Source: Bacteroidota bacterium (GTDB lineage: Bacteria; Bacteroidota; Bacteroidia; 2-12-FULL-35-15). From it: 52,350 nucleotides of DNA. The position numbers and the translations under genes are program-made. The stretch lies in contig JAOQAG010000020.1 in the NCBI GenBank assembly GCA_025963715.1, positions 1-52,350 on the forward strand. The letters are read 5' to 3'. The notes below the pieces were generated by a model. That model was given only the letters and a program-made list of their open reading frames with translations. It had not been told where the DNA came from and did not search any database. Shown in pieces: positions 1 to 8,553 of this stretch (position 1 is the first letter of the stretch; each line of letters begins with the position of its first letter).

Positions 1-72
1 AGGGCTTTTCGCCCGAAGCAATCTCACACCAGCATATAATCTAGAATGAGATTGCTTCGGGCGAAAAGCCCT
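1..72. repeat. Perfect 26-bp inverted repeat (REP-like)
   Basis: Arms at 1-26 and 47-72 are exact reverse complements around a 20-nt spacer. The core reads GGGCTTTTCGCCC, itself a small palindrome, continuing as GAAGCAATCTCA. The right arm runs on into CTCGCAATGACG, so the left arm probably continues beyond the window edge. It lies downstream of the minus-strand comM gene. It looks like a dispersed intergenic repeat rather than a terminator, because no T-run follows the stem. Confidence 0.85.
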
Positions 73-207
73 CGCAATGACGTTCTTAAAATAATTTCTT
101 TTCATGGTGCAAAGTTCCGGATACTCAGTTAAAATTAAGTAAAAGGCAATAATTTACTAAACTTTAAGAATCAGCATTTTTTAGATAGTTTTTTCTGTGA
201 GATATAA

Positions 208-1746
208 TTATCCCGCCCAGCCTTCTCTGTCCAAACTTCTGTATTGGATCGCTTCCGCGAGATGGTTGGTTTCGATGTTGTTGCTTTGATCAAGATCCGC
301 AATCGTGCGTGCCACTTTTAAAATACGGTCGTAAGCGCGTGCCGATAATCCCAAACGTTCCATTGCCGTTTTTAATAATTGATTTCCGGCTTCATCAATT
401 TTACACACTTCACGCAATTGTTTGGAGCTGATCTGCGCATTGCAATGCACACCCTCATTGGCTGCATATCTTTTTTCCTGGATCTCCCGTGCATTGATCA
501 CCCGCCCGCGTACCACATTGCTTTTTTCAGAGATCCGTTCCGCCGATAATTCGGAATACGAAACCGGTGTTACTTCCACATGAATGTCGATGCGATCCAG
601 CAAGGGACCGGAAATTTTATTCAGGTATTTTTGTACCATTCCCGGAGGACAAACACATTCTTTTTCAGGATGATTGTAAAATCCACATGGACAGGGATTC
701 ATGGAAGCTACCAGCATAAAACTCGCAGGATATTCGATGGAGAATTTTGCACGCGAGATCGTCACAACCCGGTCTTCCAGCGGTTGTCGCATTACTTCCA
801 GCACGCTGCGCTTGAATTCGGGTAACTCATCCAAAAATAAAACACCGTTGTGCGATAAGGAAATTTCGCCCGGTTGCGGAACGCCACCACCGCCTACCAG
901 CGCCACATCTGAAATAGTATGGTGCGGCGACCTAAACGGACGCGCGGCTACCAGGCCGGTGTTTTTCCCCATCTTGCCCGCAACACTATGAATCTTGGTG
1001 GTTTCCAGTGCTTCGTGCAAATTCATCGGAGGTAAAATCGTCGGTAATCGTTTGGCAAGCATTGTTTTTCCTGCGCCCGGCGGGCCTATCAGGATCACGT
1101 TGTGCCCGCCTGCTGCCGCAATCTCCAATGCACGCTTTATATTTTCCTGTCCTTTTACATCCGAAAAATCAAATTCAATATCGTGCAGCTGCGTTTGAAA
1201 TTCCGTACGTGTATCAATCACTGTTTTTTCTAAAACTACTGTTTCATTAAAAAAGCCGATCACTTCTTTAATGCTTTCCACTCCGTAAACGTCCAGCCCG
1301 CTTACAATGGCGGCTTCCTTTACATTTTGTTTCGGCAGGATAATGCCTTTGAATTTTTCTTCCCGCGCTTTGATCGCAATCGGCAAAACACCTTTCACCG
1401 GCTGCAATCCACCATCAAGCGAAAGTTCTCCCATGATAATGTAGTCACTTACACGTTCGGATTTTATTTGTCCGGATGCCGCCAAAATTCCCACTGCAAT
1501 CGTAAGATCGTAAGCCGATCCTTCTTTGCGGATATCGGCAGGAGCCATATTGATGACAATGCTTTTACCGGGAATTTTATACCCATTGTTCTTTAATGCG
1601 GCATCAATCCGCTGCTGGCTTTCCTTTACAGCACTATCGGGCAAACCGACCAGCAAAAAATTTACACCGGGATTTATATTTGTTTCAACCGTAACCGTAG
1701 TTGCATTAATTCCATATACCGCACTTCCAAAGGTTTTTACCAGCAT
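208..1746 (-). CDS. comM: YifB/ComM family Mg-chelatase-like AAA+ ATPase
   Basis: The 512-residue protein has the full family layout. An N-terminal ChlI/Lon-protease-like domain (about 1-170) precedes an AAA+ Mg-chelatase module with Walker A GPPGAGKT (221-228) and Walker B GVLFLDE (about 301-307). A Cys-rich insert NPCPCGF...CVCPP and the C-terminal ChlI helical domain follow. In naturally transformable bacteria ComM is a hexameric helicase that promotes branch migration of incoming DNA; its role in Bacteroidota is less certain. The length is typical and the start [12 protein letters not shown] matches the family. It stands alone, divergent from the Omp28-like gene. Confidence 0.93.
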   Translation of the reverse strand: MLVKTFGSAVYGINATTVTVETNINPGVNFLLVGLPDSAVKESQQRIDAALKNNGYKIPGKSIVINMAPADIRKEGSAYDLTIAVGILAASGQIKSERVSDYIIMGELSLDGGLQPVKGVLPIAIKAREEKFKGIILPKQNVKEAAIVSGLDVYGVESIKEVIGFFNETVVLEKTVIDTRTEFQTQLHDIEFDFSDVKGQENIKRALEIAAAGGHNVILIGPPGAGKTMLAKRLPTILPPMNLHEALETTKIHSVAGKMGKNTGLVAARPFRSPHHTISDVALVGGGGVPQPGEISLSHNGVLFLDELPEFKRSVLEVMRQPLEDRVVTISRAKFSIEYPASFMLVASMNPCPCGFYNHPEKECVCPPGMVQKYLNKISGPLLDRIDIHVEVTPVSYSELSAERISEKSNVVRGRVINAREIQEKRYAANEGVHCNAQISSKQLREVCKIDEAGNQLLKTAMERLGLSARAYDRILKVARTIADLDQSNNIETNHLAEAIQYRSLDREGWAG

Positions 1747-1851
1747 AAATTTGTATTAAATAGTGTATCGATTGCTAAAGATTAATTGTAATTAACTATG
1801 ATTTTTGGCGAAAGTATTCTATTTTTGATTGTAAATACATAAACGAGTGTA

Positions 1852-1880
1852 TTGTAAAAATTGACCTGAGTATAAATTTA
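1852..1880 (+). promoter_or_regulatory. Possible Bacteroidota promoter for the Omp28-like gene
   Basis: TTG at 1852-1854 is followed after 18 nt by TAAATTTA at 1873-1880, one mismatch from the TAnnTTTG -7 consensus. The start codon is 12 nt further on, which would leave a very short leader. This is a pattern match only. Confidence 0.3.
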
Positions 1881-1892
1881 ATCCGTGCAAAA

Positions 1893-3920
1893 ATGAAAAA
1901 AGCTACGTTATTATTAAGTTGCATCTGCCTGTTCATCGGGGCAAAAGCACAAACCTTTTCTGATGGATTTGAAAGCTACACGCTTGCAAAACTAGGGCCT
2001 CAGTCGCCAGACTGGAGAACCTGGAGCGGAGCGGGTGGAGGAGCCGACGATGTAATGGTTGTAAATACCGACAATCATACAGCAGGCGGAGTACAATCCA
2101 TTTATTTTTCTTCTACAAGTGCAACCGGCGGTCCGTCCGACTGTGTATTGCCATTTGCTGCATCGCCGCTAACTACCGGGCATTTTACATTTACGGCCTG
2201 GTTTAAAATTCCAGCTGCTAAAACAGCGTATTTTAATTTCCAGGGAGCAACCACCATGGGTAACATGTACACCCTGGATTGTTTTATGGATGCAACAGGT
2301 GCTATCAGTATCCAGAACAGCGGAACGGAAGTATTGGCGGGAACACACCCTTTTGATACCTGGTTTGAATTATCGATCGATGTGAACCTGAACACCAACT
2401 CATGGAATTTACTGGTGGATGGAACATCACAGGGAACCTGGACAAATGCAACAGATCAGATCTATGCAATTGATATTTATCCTGCTGATGCAGCAGCAAA
2501 ATACTGGGTGGATGATGTTTCTTACACCGTAACTCCATACACGTTACCAAGCGTAAATGGCGCCGGAAACATGATCGGTGTTACAAACGGCTTGGTTACC
2601 CAGTCGAGAAGCGTTTCTTTTACCATGCGTAACTTAGGTACAACGCCTATTACATCTTTTGATGTATCGTTGAACCAGAATGGCGGAACACCGCAAACAC
2701 AAAACGTTACAGGTGTTAATATTGCATCGCTGGCAACGTACGTGGTAAATTTACCAACACCGTTTACACTGGTAGCCGGTGCAAATACATTTACAGCAAC
2801 CATCAGCAATGTGAATGGTGCTGGTGCAGACGGAGACGCAAGCGATGACGTGATTTCTACAACCATTACACCGGTAATGCCTGCAGCAGGTAAAATGGTG
2901 ATAGGTGAAGAAGGTACAGGTACATGGTGCCAATGGTGCCCGCGCGGTGCTATTTACATGGACATGATGGCTGAAAAATACAATGGTTTTTATGCAGGTA
3001 TCGCGGTTCACAATTCGGATCCGATGACGTTAACTGCGTATGATGCAGCAATCGGTGCATTGATCAGCGGATACCCAAGTGCATTGGTTGACAGAAGCCG
3101 CGTGATCGATCCAAGCGGATTGGAAGGCGATTTCCTTGACCGTGTGATCGTAGCGCCTGACGGATTTATTGTGAACGGTGCGATGTACAATTCAAGTACA
3201 CGTGTACTGAATGTGTCGATCACAACTACAATGCAGACCAACATTTCCGGAAACTACAAAGTGGCTTGTGTGATTACAGAAGACAGCGTAAGCGGTACAG
3301 CAAGCAGCTACAATCAATCGAATGCTTATTCCGGCGGAGCTTCCGGTGTAATGGGCGGTTTCGAAGCATTGCCAAACCCGGTTCCGGCAGCGCAAATGAA
3401 TTACAATCACGTTGCACGTGCATTAAGCCCAAGCTTTGCAGGTATGCCAAATGCTTACGGTACAAGCGCTACAGCGGGAGATGTGTTTACACATAACTTT
3501 ACGTACACGTTACCTGCTGCATGGGATGCAAACCAGATCCACATCATTGGTATGATGATCGATCCTAGCGGATTGATCGACAATGCTGCATCTGCAACTA
3601 TTCCACAGGCAGTAAGCAATGGTTATGTATCGGGAATGTCAGTTGGGATCAACCAGATCGCGGAAGCGCCGGATGCCATCCAATTGATGCCAAACCCTGC
3701 AAGTGACATTACCAATGTAGCACTGAACTTAAAAACAGAATCGGAATTAACGGTAGAAATTTTTGATGCAAACGGAGCATTGGTTGCTTCAAAAGCATAC
3801 GGAAAAATTTCCGGTGCATATCACTTGCCGATCGATACACAAAATTTTGCAAAAGGAATTTATTTTGTAAAAGTGAGTGTTGACAATCAACCGACACTTT
3901 TAAAACTGATCAAACAGTAA
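1893..3920 (+). CDS. Secreted Omp28-like protein with T9SS type A sorting domain
   Basis: The 675-residue protein starts with a Sec signal peptide (1-19, cleavage after AKA). About 20-210 looks like a concanavalin/LamG-type beta-sandwich (FSDGFESYT start, WVDDVSY end). A CARDB-like Ig stretch follows, and from about 338 an Omp28-type thioredoxin-like region with the pair WCQWC (Cys346 and Cys349). The last ~80 residues (LMPNPASD ... GIYFVKVS ... LLKLIKQ) are a type A T9SS sorting domain, so the protein is predicted to be exported by T9SS and surface-anchored or released. Function is unknown; the CxxC could be redox active. A strong terminator follows the stop. Confidence 0.85.
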   Translation: MKKATLLLSCICLFIGAKAQTFSDGFESYTLAKLGPQSPDWRTWSGAGGGADDVMVVNTDNHTAGGVQSIYFSSTSATGGPSDCVLPFAASPLTTGHFTFTAWFKIPAAKTAYFNFQGATTMGNMYTLDCFMDATGAISIQNSGTEVLAGTHPFDTWFELSIDVNLNTNSWNLLVDGTSQGTWTNATDQIYAIDIYPADAAAKYWVDDVSYTVTPYTLPSVNGAGNMIGVTNGLVTQSRSVSFTMRNLGTTPITSFDVSLNQNGGTPQTQNVTGVNIASLATYVVNLPTPFTLVAGANTFTATISNVNGAGADGDASDDVISTTITPVMPAAGKMVIGEEGTGTWCQWCPRGAIYMDMMAEKYNGFYAGIAVHNSDPMTLTAYDAAIGALISGYPSALVDRSRVIDPSGLEGDFLDRVIVAPDGFIVNGAMYNSSTRVLNVSITTTMQTNISGNYKVACVITEDSVSGTASSYNQSNAYSGGASGVMGGFEALPNPVPAAQMNYNHVARALSPSFAGMPNAYGTSATAGDVFTHNFTYTLPAAWDANQIHIIGMMIDPSGLIDNAASATIPQAVSNGYVSGMSVGINQIAEAPDAIQLMPNPASDITNVALNLKTESELTVEIFDANGALVASKAYGKISGAYHLPIDTQNFAKGIYFVKVSVDNQPTLLKLIKQ

Positions 3921-3935
3921 TAGATAATTTTCCCC

Positions 3936-3975
3936 AAAAACGCCCTGTCAATTAATTTTGACAGGGCGTTTTTTT
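3936..3975 (+). terminator. Rho-independent terminator of the Omp28-like gene
   Basis: A GC-rich stem (CGCCCTGTCAA pairing with TTGACAGGGCG) with a short AT loop is followed by seven T residues. It lies 15 nt after the stop codon. Confidence 0.93.
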
Positions 3976-4034
3976 ATGCAGAATTTATTGATTTCTGATG
4001 TGCAGATTATTTGCTGTATGCTTAAAAAAAACGA

Positions 4035-4069
4035 AACCCTTTCAGGGCTTTTTTGTCCCTGGAAGGGTT
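4035..4069. repeat. Imperfect inverted repeat AACCCTTTCAGGG / CCCTGGAAGGGTT
   Basis: Thirteen-nt arms (4035-4047, 4057-4069), with one mismatched position, flank a T-rich 9-nt loop. Lying 60 nt beyond a good terminator and without a T-run after the stem, it is more likely a dispersed REP-like hairpin than a second terminator. The rest of the 3921-4259 gap holds only short-period AT-rich repeats (TTTGAAAATTTGAAAATG near 4092-4132; ACCAATGAAC-type near 4234-4259). Confidence 0.6.
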
Positions 4070-4259
4070 AGATAACAAACATTGGTATGGAAAACAATTT
4101 GAAAATTTGAAAATGTGTCAATTTGAAAATATGCTGTGTGAAAGATTACTGATGTACTGATGAAATAGTTGCGTGTTTTTCAGGACGGATATAGAGGTAT
4201 AAAACCCGGTTAGAACGGGCCTCGCCACTAATGAACCAATGAACAACTGAACCAATGAA

Positions 4260-4835
4260 CTACACCAGCGCTTCCTCCACAATCCCGATCAGCGAATGGA
4301 TCACTTTGATGTGGATCTCCTGTGCCCTGTCGGCATAGTTGCTATGCGGTGCACGTACTTCCACATCGCATAACCCGGCCATAATGCCGCCGTCTTTTCC
4401 GGTTAAACCGACGATGATCATTCCTTTTTCCTTAGCTGCATGGATCGCGTTGATCACATTTGACGAATTGCCGCTGGTGCTGATGGCAAGCAGCACATCT
4501 CCTTTATTTCCAAGCGCTTCAATGTAGCGCGAAAAGATCTTGTCGAAACCGTAATCGTTGCCTACACAGCTGATGTGCGACGCATCCGAGATGGAAACTG
4601 CCGGTAATGCTTTCCTGTTTTCGCGGAAGCGGCCGCTTAATTCCTCTGCAAAATGCATGGCATCGCACATGGAACCCCCGTTACCACAGGAAATGATCTT
4701 GCCTCCGTTTTTAATGGCGGTGATCAGGACTTGTCCGGCCTGCTCCACGGAATCTATATTTTTAGGATCGGCAATAAAAGCCTGAAGTACTTGCTGTGCC
4801 TCGTGGAAATTGGTTTCAATCAATGATTTGCTCAT
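4260..4835 (-). CDS. gmhA: Sedoheptulose 7-phosphate isomerase (phosphoheptose isomerase)
   Basis: GmhA converts sedoheptulose 7-phosphate to glycero-manno-heptose 7-phosphate, the first step toward the heptose of lipopolysaccharide core. The SIS-domain protein closely follows E. coli Gmh[49 protein letters not shown] and [14 protein letters not shown]. The zinc ligands known in the family are present (His and Glu of HFAEE; Gln and His of QEIHIKVIH). I chose the ATG at 4835 ([10 protein letters not shown]), giving 191 residues against 192 in E. coli; an in-frame ATG at 4859 adds eight poorly conserved residues. No other heptose genes are in the window. Confidence 0.95.
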   Translation of the reverse strand: MSKSLIETNFHEAQQVLQAFIADPKNIDSVEQAGQVLITAIKNGGKIISCGNGGSMCDAMHFAEELSGRFRENRKALPAVSISDASHISCVGNDYGFDKIFSRYIEALGNKGDVLLAISTSGNSSNVINAIHAAKEKGMIIVGLTGKDGGIMAGLCDVEVRAPHSNYADRAQEIHIKVIHSLIGIVEEALV

Positions 4836-4958
4836 GGTTTCGGTCGTATATGTGCGCATAAAATTAAGTGTTTTGGCATAACATTTGAAATTCCGGCGGG
4901 ATTTTATACTTTTATCACCTATTTTTTATTATTTTGCAATCGAAAAATTGATCTAACC

Positions 4959-5408
4959 ATGAAAAAAATCGCTACTATTTTAAGTTTTTTAATAATCGGT
5001 ATCGCTACTACTACCAATGCACAAACAGCTCCAAAAAAAGAAGAAGAAACCAACTGTTATTTGAAGTGGGCGCAAAAATTTGAGGAAAGAGGCGCGGAGG
5101 ATATTGCAGATGGTACATATACGGATGTGATCATCTCTTTCAGGAATGGGGGCGATGCAGAATGTTTTAATGGAAAAGTGGATGTAAAAGGCGGAAAAGT
5201 GATGGCAATGTATCTGAAAAAAGAAGACGGCTCATTTGAGATCGTAACAAAAAAATCCAAATACGATAAAGTGCCTGTAACGATCACAAACGGTATGTCC
5301 AGCACCATTGTGACAAAAGACGATGAGCTGATCAATGTGTTGTTTGTAAAAAAGATCAAACCGAAAAAAGCCGGTTTTGAAAAAGCAGCAGATCCAACCG
5401 ACGATTAA
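4959..5408 (+). CDS. Small secreted protein of unknown function
   Basis: The 149-residue product begins with a clear signal peptide (MKKIATILSFLIIGIATTTNAQ, cleavage likely after NAQ or TNA), so the mature protein is periplasmic or surface exposed. The mature part is lysine-rich, holds two cysteines (NCYLKW and AECFNG) that could form a disulfide, and is dominated by alternating beta-strand-like sequence. It has no lipobox, transmembrane segment or T9SS sorting domain. I do not recognise the family. A strong bidirectional terminator separates it from purS on the opposite strand. Confidence 0.7.
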   Translation: MKKIATILSFLIIGIATTTNAQTAPKKEEETNCYLKWAQKFEERGAEDIADGTYTDVIISFRNGGDAECFNGKVDVKGGKVMAMYLKKEDGSFEIVTKKSKYDKVPVTITNGMSSTIVTKDDELINVLFVKKIKPKKAGFEKAADPTDD

Positions 5409-5411
5409 GAA

Positions 5412-5457
5412 GTATTTAGTATCGAGTATTAAGTATCAAGTACTGAGTATTAAGTAC
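5412..5457. repeat. Short-period repeat AGTATTAAGTATC
   Basis: Four to five imperfect tandem copies of a roughly 9-10-nt AGTATT(A)AGTA-type unit lie directly after the stop of the small secreted protein gene. A different short-period repeat (ATCTAACATCT type) lies near 5560-5600 before purS. Both belong to a pattern of AT-rich periodic spacers seen across the window. Confidence 0.6.
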
Positions 5458-5473
5458 AGAATTTCAATAAATA

Positions 5474-5509
5474 AAAACACCGCAATCAATTTGATTGCGG
5501 TGTTTTTTT
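5474..5509. terminator. Bidirectional terminator between the small secreted gene and purS
   Basis: A long stem (AAAACACCGCAATCAA pairing with TTGATTGCGGTGTTTT) has A- and T-runs on its two flanks, so it can stop transcription from both convergent genes. Confidence 0.92.
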
Positions 5510-5597
5510 ATGGTATTTACTTTGAAATTATAATTTAAGACTATGAACTTTAATTGTGTAGAATCAAATCTAACATCTCAAATCTAATATCTAACAT

Positions 5598-5849
5598 CTA
5601 ATTTTCAAACAGCTCAAATTCATAAAATTCCATGATCTGGTTGGCCAGTAATTTTTTGCAGGCTTCGTCTACTTTAGTTGTTGCAGCATCCTTGGTATCT
5701 GCTTCAATTTCCAGTGTAATGTGTTTGCCGATGCGTACATTCTGAATTTCGGGTAAACCAAGGTTTTTCATGCTTCCTGTAACGGCTTTTCCCTGTGGAT
5801 CTAATAATGCTTTTAAAGGCATCACATCAATTTCTGCTCTGAATTTCAT
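5598..5849 (-). CDS. purS: Phosphoribosylformylglycinamidine synthase subunit PurS
   Basis: PurS is the small structural subunit of the PurSQL complex, which makes FGAM in the fourth step of purine synthesis; it bridges the glutaminase PurQ and the synthase PurL. The 83-residue protein shows the family pattern: MKFRAEIDVMPLKALLDPQGKAV, then GLPEIQNVRIGKHITLEIEA and a C-terminal CKKLLANQIMEFYEFE. Having a separate PurS implies the organism uses the multi-subunit form of the enzyme. Neither purQ nor purL is nearby. It lies 14 nt downstream of pssA on the same strand and may be cotranscribed with it. Confidence 0.92.
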   Translation of the reverse strand: MKFRAEIDVMPLKALLDPQGKAVTGSMKNLGLPEIQNVRIGKHITLEIEADTKDAATTKVDEACKKLLANQIMEFYEFELFEN

Positions 5850-5863
5850 TTGTTATGTGTTGT

Positions 5864-6700
5864 TTAATTGTTGTTTTTACGTGCTGTTGATTTTAAAATC
5901 CGGTTGTTAACCACCGATAAAACGATGTACAAAAATATAATAAAAGGAATTGCCATCACCTGAAATACTATTAACAAAAGCACCGAAATTATTAAGAATG
6001 AATAGCGGATCTTGTTATCGGGCCAACCGAAATTTTTGAATTTAAGCGCGAAAAGCGGCAACTCGGCGATCAGCAGATAACACATCAGCAGGGTTAAAGA
6101 AATCAGTGGCGCTTTTGAAAAATAAGAAAGATTAAAATCGGAGCCGGTATGACGGATTAGAATAAAACCCAGTGAGCCTATTAAAATGGCATTTGCAGGC
6201 GTTGGCACACCAATGAAAGAATCGGATTGCCGGGTATCATTGTTGAATTTAGCCAGGCGGATCGCTGAAAATACAGGGATGAGGAAGGCAATAAATGGTA
6301 AAAACAGGTCGACCTTCGTAAGGTTTTGTACGCCAAACTCTATAAGCACGGCCGAATCGAATCCACCAGCTTTAACTATTCTGTCCAAAGAAGAATACGC
6401 TTCTTTTGCCAATTCTACATTAAATCCTAATACCGAAATGCTCAGCATCCGGAACATAATGAAGCCCGGAAGTACGCCAAACGTAACCATATCAGCCAAA
6501 CTATCCAGATCCTTACCGATAGGCGAGTTTACTTTTAATAAACGTGCAAAAAAGCCATCGAAAAAATCAAGGAAAGCCGCCAGGAGCATAAAAATAAAAG
6601 CAAGATCGAGCCGGTACCACGATGTGACCAGTAAGCCTAAACAGCCGCAAAGCAAATTGCCGCAGGTAATGGCATTGGGGATGTGTTTTTTGATGTTCAT
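5864..6700 (-). CDS. pssA: CDP-diacylglycerol--serine O-phosphatidyltransferase
   Basis: The integral-membrane CDP-alcohol phosphatidyltransferase is predicted to join CDP-diacylglycerol and serine into phosphatidylserine, the precursor of phosphatidylethanolamine. The full catalytic signature DGxxARx8GxxxDxxxD is visible as DGFFAR ... GKDLDSLAD, followed by the VTFGVLPG segment typical of PssA. About eight hydrophobic segments cover the 278 residues. I took the ATG at 6700 (MNIKKHIPNAITCGNLL), the usual N-terminus of this family; the upstream in-frame ATG at 6799 reads through an inverted repeat. PssA is favoured over PgsA on the N-terminal sequence and the Bacteroidota-like length. Confidence 0.9.
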   Translation of the reverse strand: MNIKKHIPNAITCGNLLCGCLGLLVTSWYRLDLAFIFMLLAAFLDFFDGFFARLLKVNSPIGKDLDSLADMVTFGVLPGFIMFRMLSISVLGFNVELAKEAYSSLDRIVKAGGFDSAVLIEFGVQNLTKVDLFLPFIAFLIPVFSAIRLAKFNNDTRQSDSFIGVPTPANAILIGSLGFILIRHTGSDFNLSYFSKAPLISLTLLMCYLLIAELPLFALKFKNFGWPDNKIRYSFLIISVLLLIVFQVMAIPFIIFLYIVLSVVNNRILKSTARKNNN

Positions 6701-6793
6701 ATCTTCGGTAAAATTACGATTTTTTATTACAGATAACGAACAGGAGCGAATATTACGAATCTGTGTGCTTAATGCGTGGAGGCGCTGCGTGGA

Positions 6794-6935
6794 ACACACC
6801 CCTGGCCCCTCTCAAGAGGGGAATCTGATCCTGCTGAATTTAGAAATTATAGTTTTTAATAAAAATCATAAAATAATTATATAATCAAAATGTGTGCAGG
6901 ATGCATTCCCCTCTTGAGAGGGGCCAGGGGTGTGT
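6794..6935. repeat. 31-bp perfect inverted repeat element (CCCCTCTCAAGAGGGG family)
   Basis: Exact arms at 6794-6824 and 6905-6935 flank an 80-nt AT-rich centre. Each arm contains its own small palindrome CCCCTCTTGAGAGGGG. A second element of the same family is at 31749-31898. The flank 7009-7050 holds a different repeat, several copies of AAACTAC. Confidence 0.9.
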
Positions 6936-7059
6936 AATTGCAGATAACTAAATAAAAACAAAATAATACAAATCCATATTCGTCTGTTTCCAATATACTC
7001 GTCACCGAACTACAAACTACAAACTACAAACTACTAACGACTAAATACTATCTTTACAC

Positions 7060-8553
7060 ATGCAATTACTGTTGCCAACACTTTATGCTCTGTTGTTCAT
7101 TTTCCTGATTTGTAAAATGAATTTTTTTGTGATCCCGCAGGTTTCGGCGATCAAGCTGGTGGTGTTTTTTGTGCTGAAACTCATCGCCGGTTCTTTTGTG
7201 TTTTGGGTGTATACACATCATTATTCCGGCTCCGATTTTTTTACTTATTTCTCCGACAGTACTGCTCTTATTAAAAATACGTTTGGCGGACATGCAGCGT
7301 ATTCAGCGGCCTGGAATGGCAATTTTGAAAATGTATTGTTCAGCAGCTCGCGTGTGATGATCGTGCTGAATGCAATATTGCAACTCTTTTCCGGCGGTAA
7401 TTTTTATGTGCACGCTGTTTTTTTCTGCTTCTTTTCATTCATTGGTTTAACCGCTTTGCTCAAGGCATTTTTAGTTCATTTTCCCAATCGCAGAACCAGT
7501 TTGATCCTTGCCTTGTTTTTTATTCCCAGTATTTTATTCTGGGGATCCGCAGCGCTCAAAGAATCAGTGATCATTGGTATTGTGGGGATGCTGGTATACC
7601 TTACAGATTTTGGATTACGTAAAAAATATACTTTTTGGCAACTGTTGCTGATCGCGATTTTACTGCTGCTCTTGCTCTTTGTAAAAATATATGTGCTGTG
7701 TGTGCTGCTTGTGTTATTGCTTATAAATGCAGTGGTTGCCCGGACATCCACCCATTTTTTATTGCTGAAATACAGTGCCGGAATGCTACTGCTAGGCCTG
7801 TTTGCATTTGCCGCCGCGGCCCTTAATCCCGATTACAATGTATTGCGGTTGATCAGCGACAAGCAGGCAAAAGCTATCAGCGAAGCCAATGGCGGCGTGT
7901 TTTTAGCCAATCAAAAACATTTTGTGCGCGTGGATTACGATCAGCAAAAGCAAATTGTAGTACCGGAAAACGACAGCATCTTTCATCTGAAACCCGGAAG
8001 CAGTTACACCCGCTGGAAGCTCGACAATATGCGCGATACCACATTTATTACCGCATCGGAAGATACATCAGCGTACCGTTTGGTATACAGCATCCAACCC
8101 GCGCGCTCGGTTATAAAGCTAAAGCGTTTAAAGCCAAAACTGGCTGATTTTATTGCCTATTCGCCACATGCATTTGTAAACACGCTCATTCATCCAACCG
8201 TTTTTGAGATCACGTCGAAGTATCATTTACTCATTGCACTTGAAAATATCGCGATCATTATTTTGATCTTGCTGGCGATTATTTTTTTCGATAAAACGGC
8301 ACTGAAAAAAAAGGAAGTCTTGTTGTTTTGTTTGTTCTTCGCGATCATATTATTTGTGCTCATTGGCATAACTACGCCCGCTATCGGCGCCATGGTGCGC
8401 TATAAAACCATTGCCTTGTTATTTTTAGCACCGGCATGTTTCATGATGATTTCGGTTGAAAAAGCGATGCCAAAGCTCATGTACATTCCTTACTTTTTTA
8501 TACGCTTGTTGGGAGCGCCCGGAAGCATCACAAATTACGAAGGTTATGATTAA
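7060..8553 (+). CDS. Polytopic membrane protein, possibly a surface-polysaccharide polymerase
   Basis: The 497-residue protein has about ten hydrophobic segments and one large polar loop (about 255-380), an architecture shared with Wzy-type O-antigen polymerases and EpsG-like proteins. GSDFFTYFSDS near residue 60 and ILFWGSAALKES near 165 resemble patterns in Bacteroidota polysaccharide membrane proteins, but I cannot assign a family. It converges with a glycosyltransferase cassette, which supports an envelope-glycan role by context only. Its TAA stop (8551-8553) directly abuts the reverse-complement stop of the next gene, leaving no room for a terminator. Confidence 0.7.
   Translation: MQLLLPTLYALLFIFLICKMNFFVIPQVSAIKLVVFFVLKLIAGSFVFWVYTHHYSGSDFFTYFSDSTALIKNTFGGHAAYSAAWNGNFENVLFSSSRVMIVLNAILQLFSGGNFYVHAVFFCFFSFIGLTALLKAFLVHFPNRRTSLILALFFIPSILFWGSAALKESVIIGIVGMLVYLTDFGLRKKYTFWQLLLIAILLLLLLFVKIYVLCVLLVLLLINAVVARTSTHFLLLKYSAGMLLLGLFAFAAAALNPDYNVLRLISDKQAKAISEANGGVFLANQKHFVRVDYDQQKQIVVPENDSIFHLKPGSSYTRWKLDNMRDTTFITASEDTSAYRLVYSIQPARSVIKLKRLKPKLADFIAYSPHAFVNTLIHPTVFEITSKYHLLIALENIAIIILILLAIIFFDKTALKKKEVLLFCLFFAIILFVLIGITTPAIGAMVRYKTIALLFLAPACFMMISVEKAMPKLMYIPYFFIRLLGAPGSITNYEGYD

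Noticed and set aside
1-72. Inverted repeat as comM terminator
   Set aside because: No T-run follows the stem on either strand and it lies 136 nt beyond the comM stop; it matches a dispersed repeat better.
4092-4259. Possible CRISPR-like short repeats
   Set aside because: Units are about 10 nt, directly tandem and without unique spacers; no cas gene is present.
6186-6884. 232-residue plus-strand ORF antisense to pssA
   Set aside because: The minus strand encodes a full CDP-alcohol phosphatidyltransferase signature; the plus ORF runs on into an inverted repeat.
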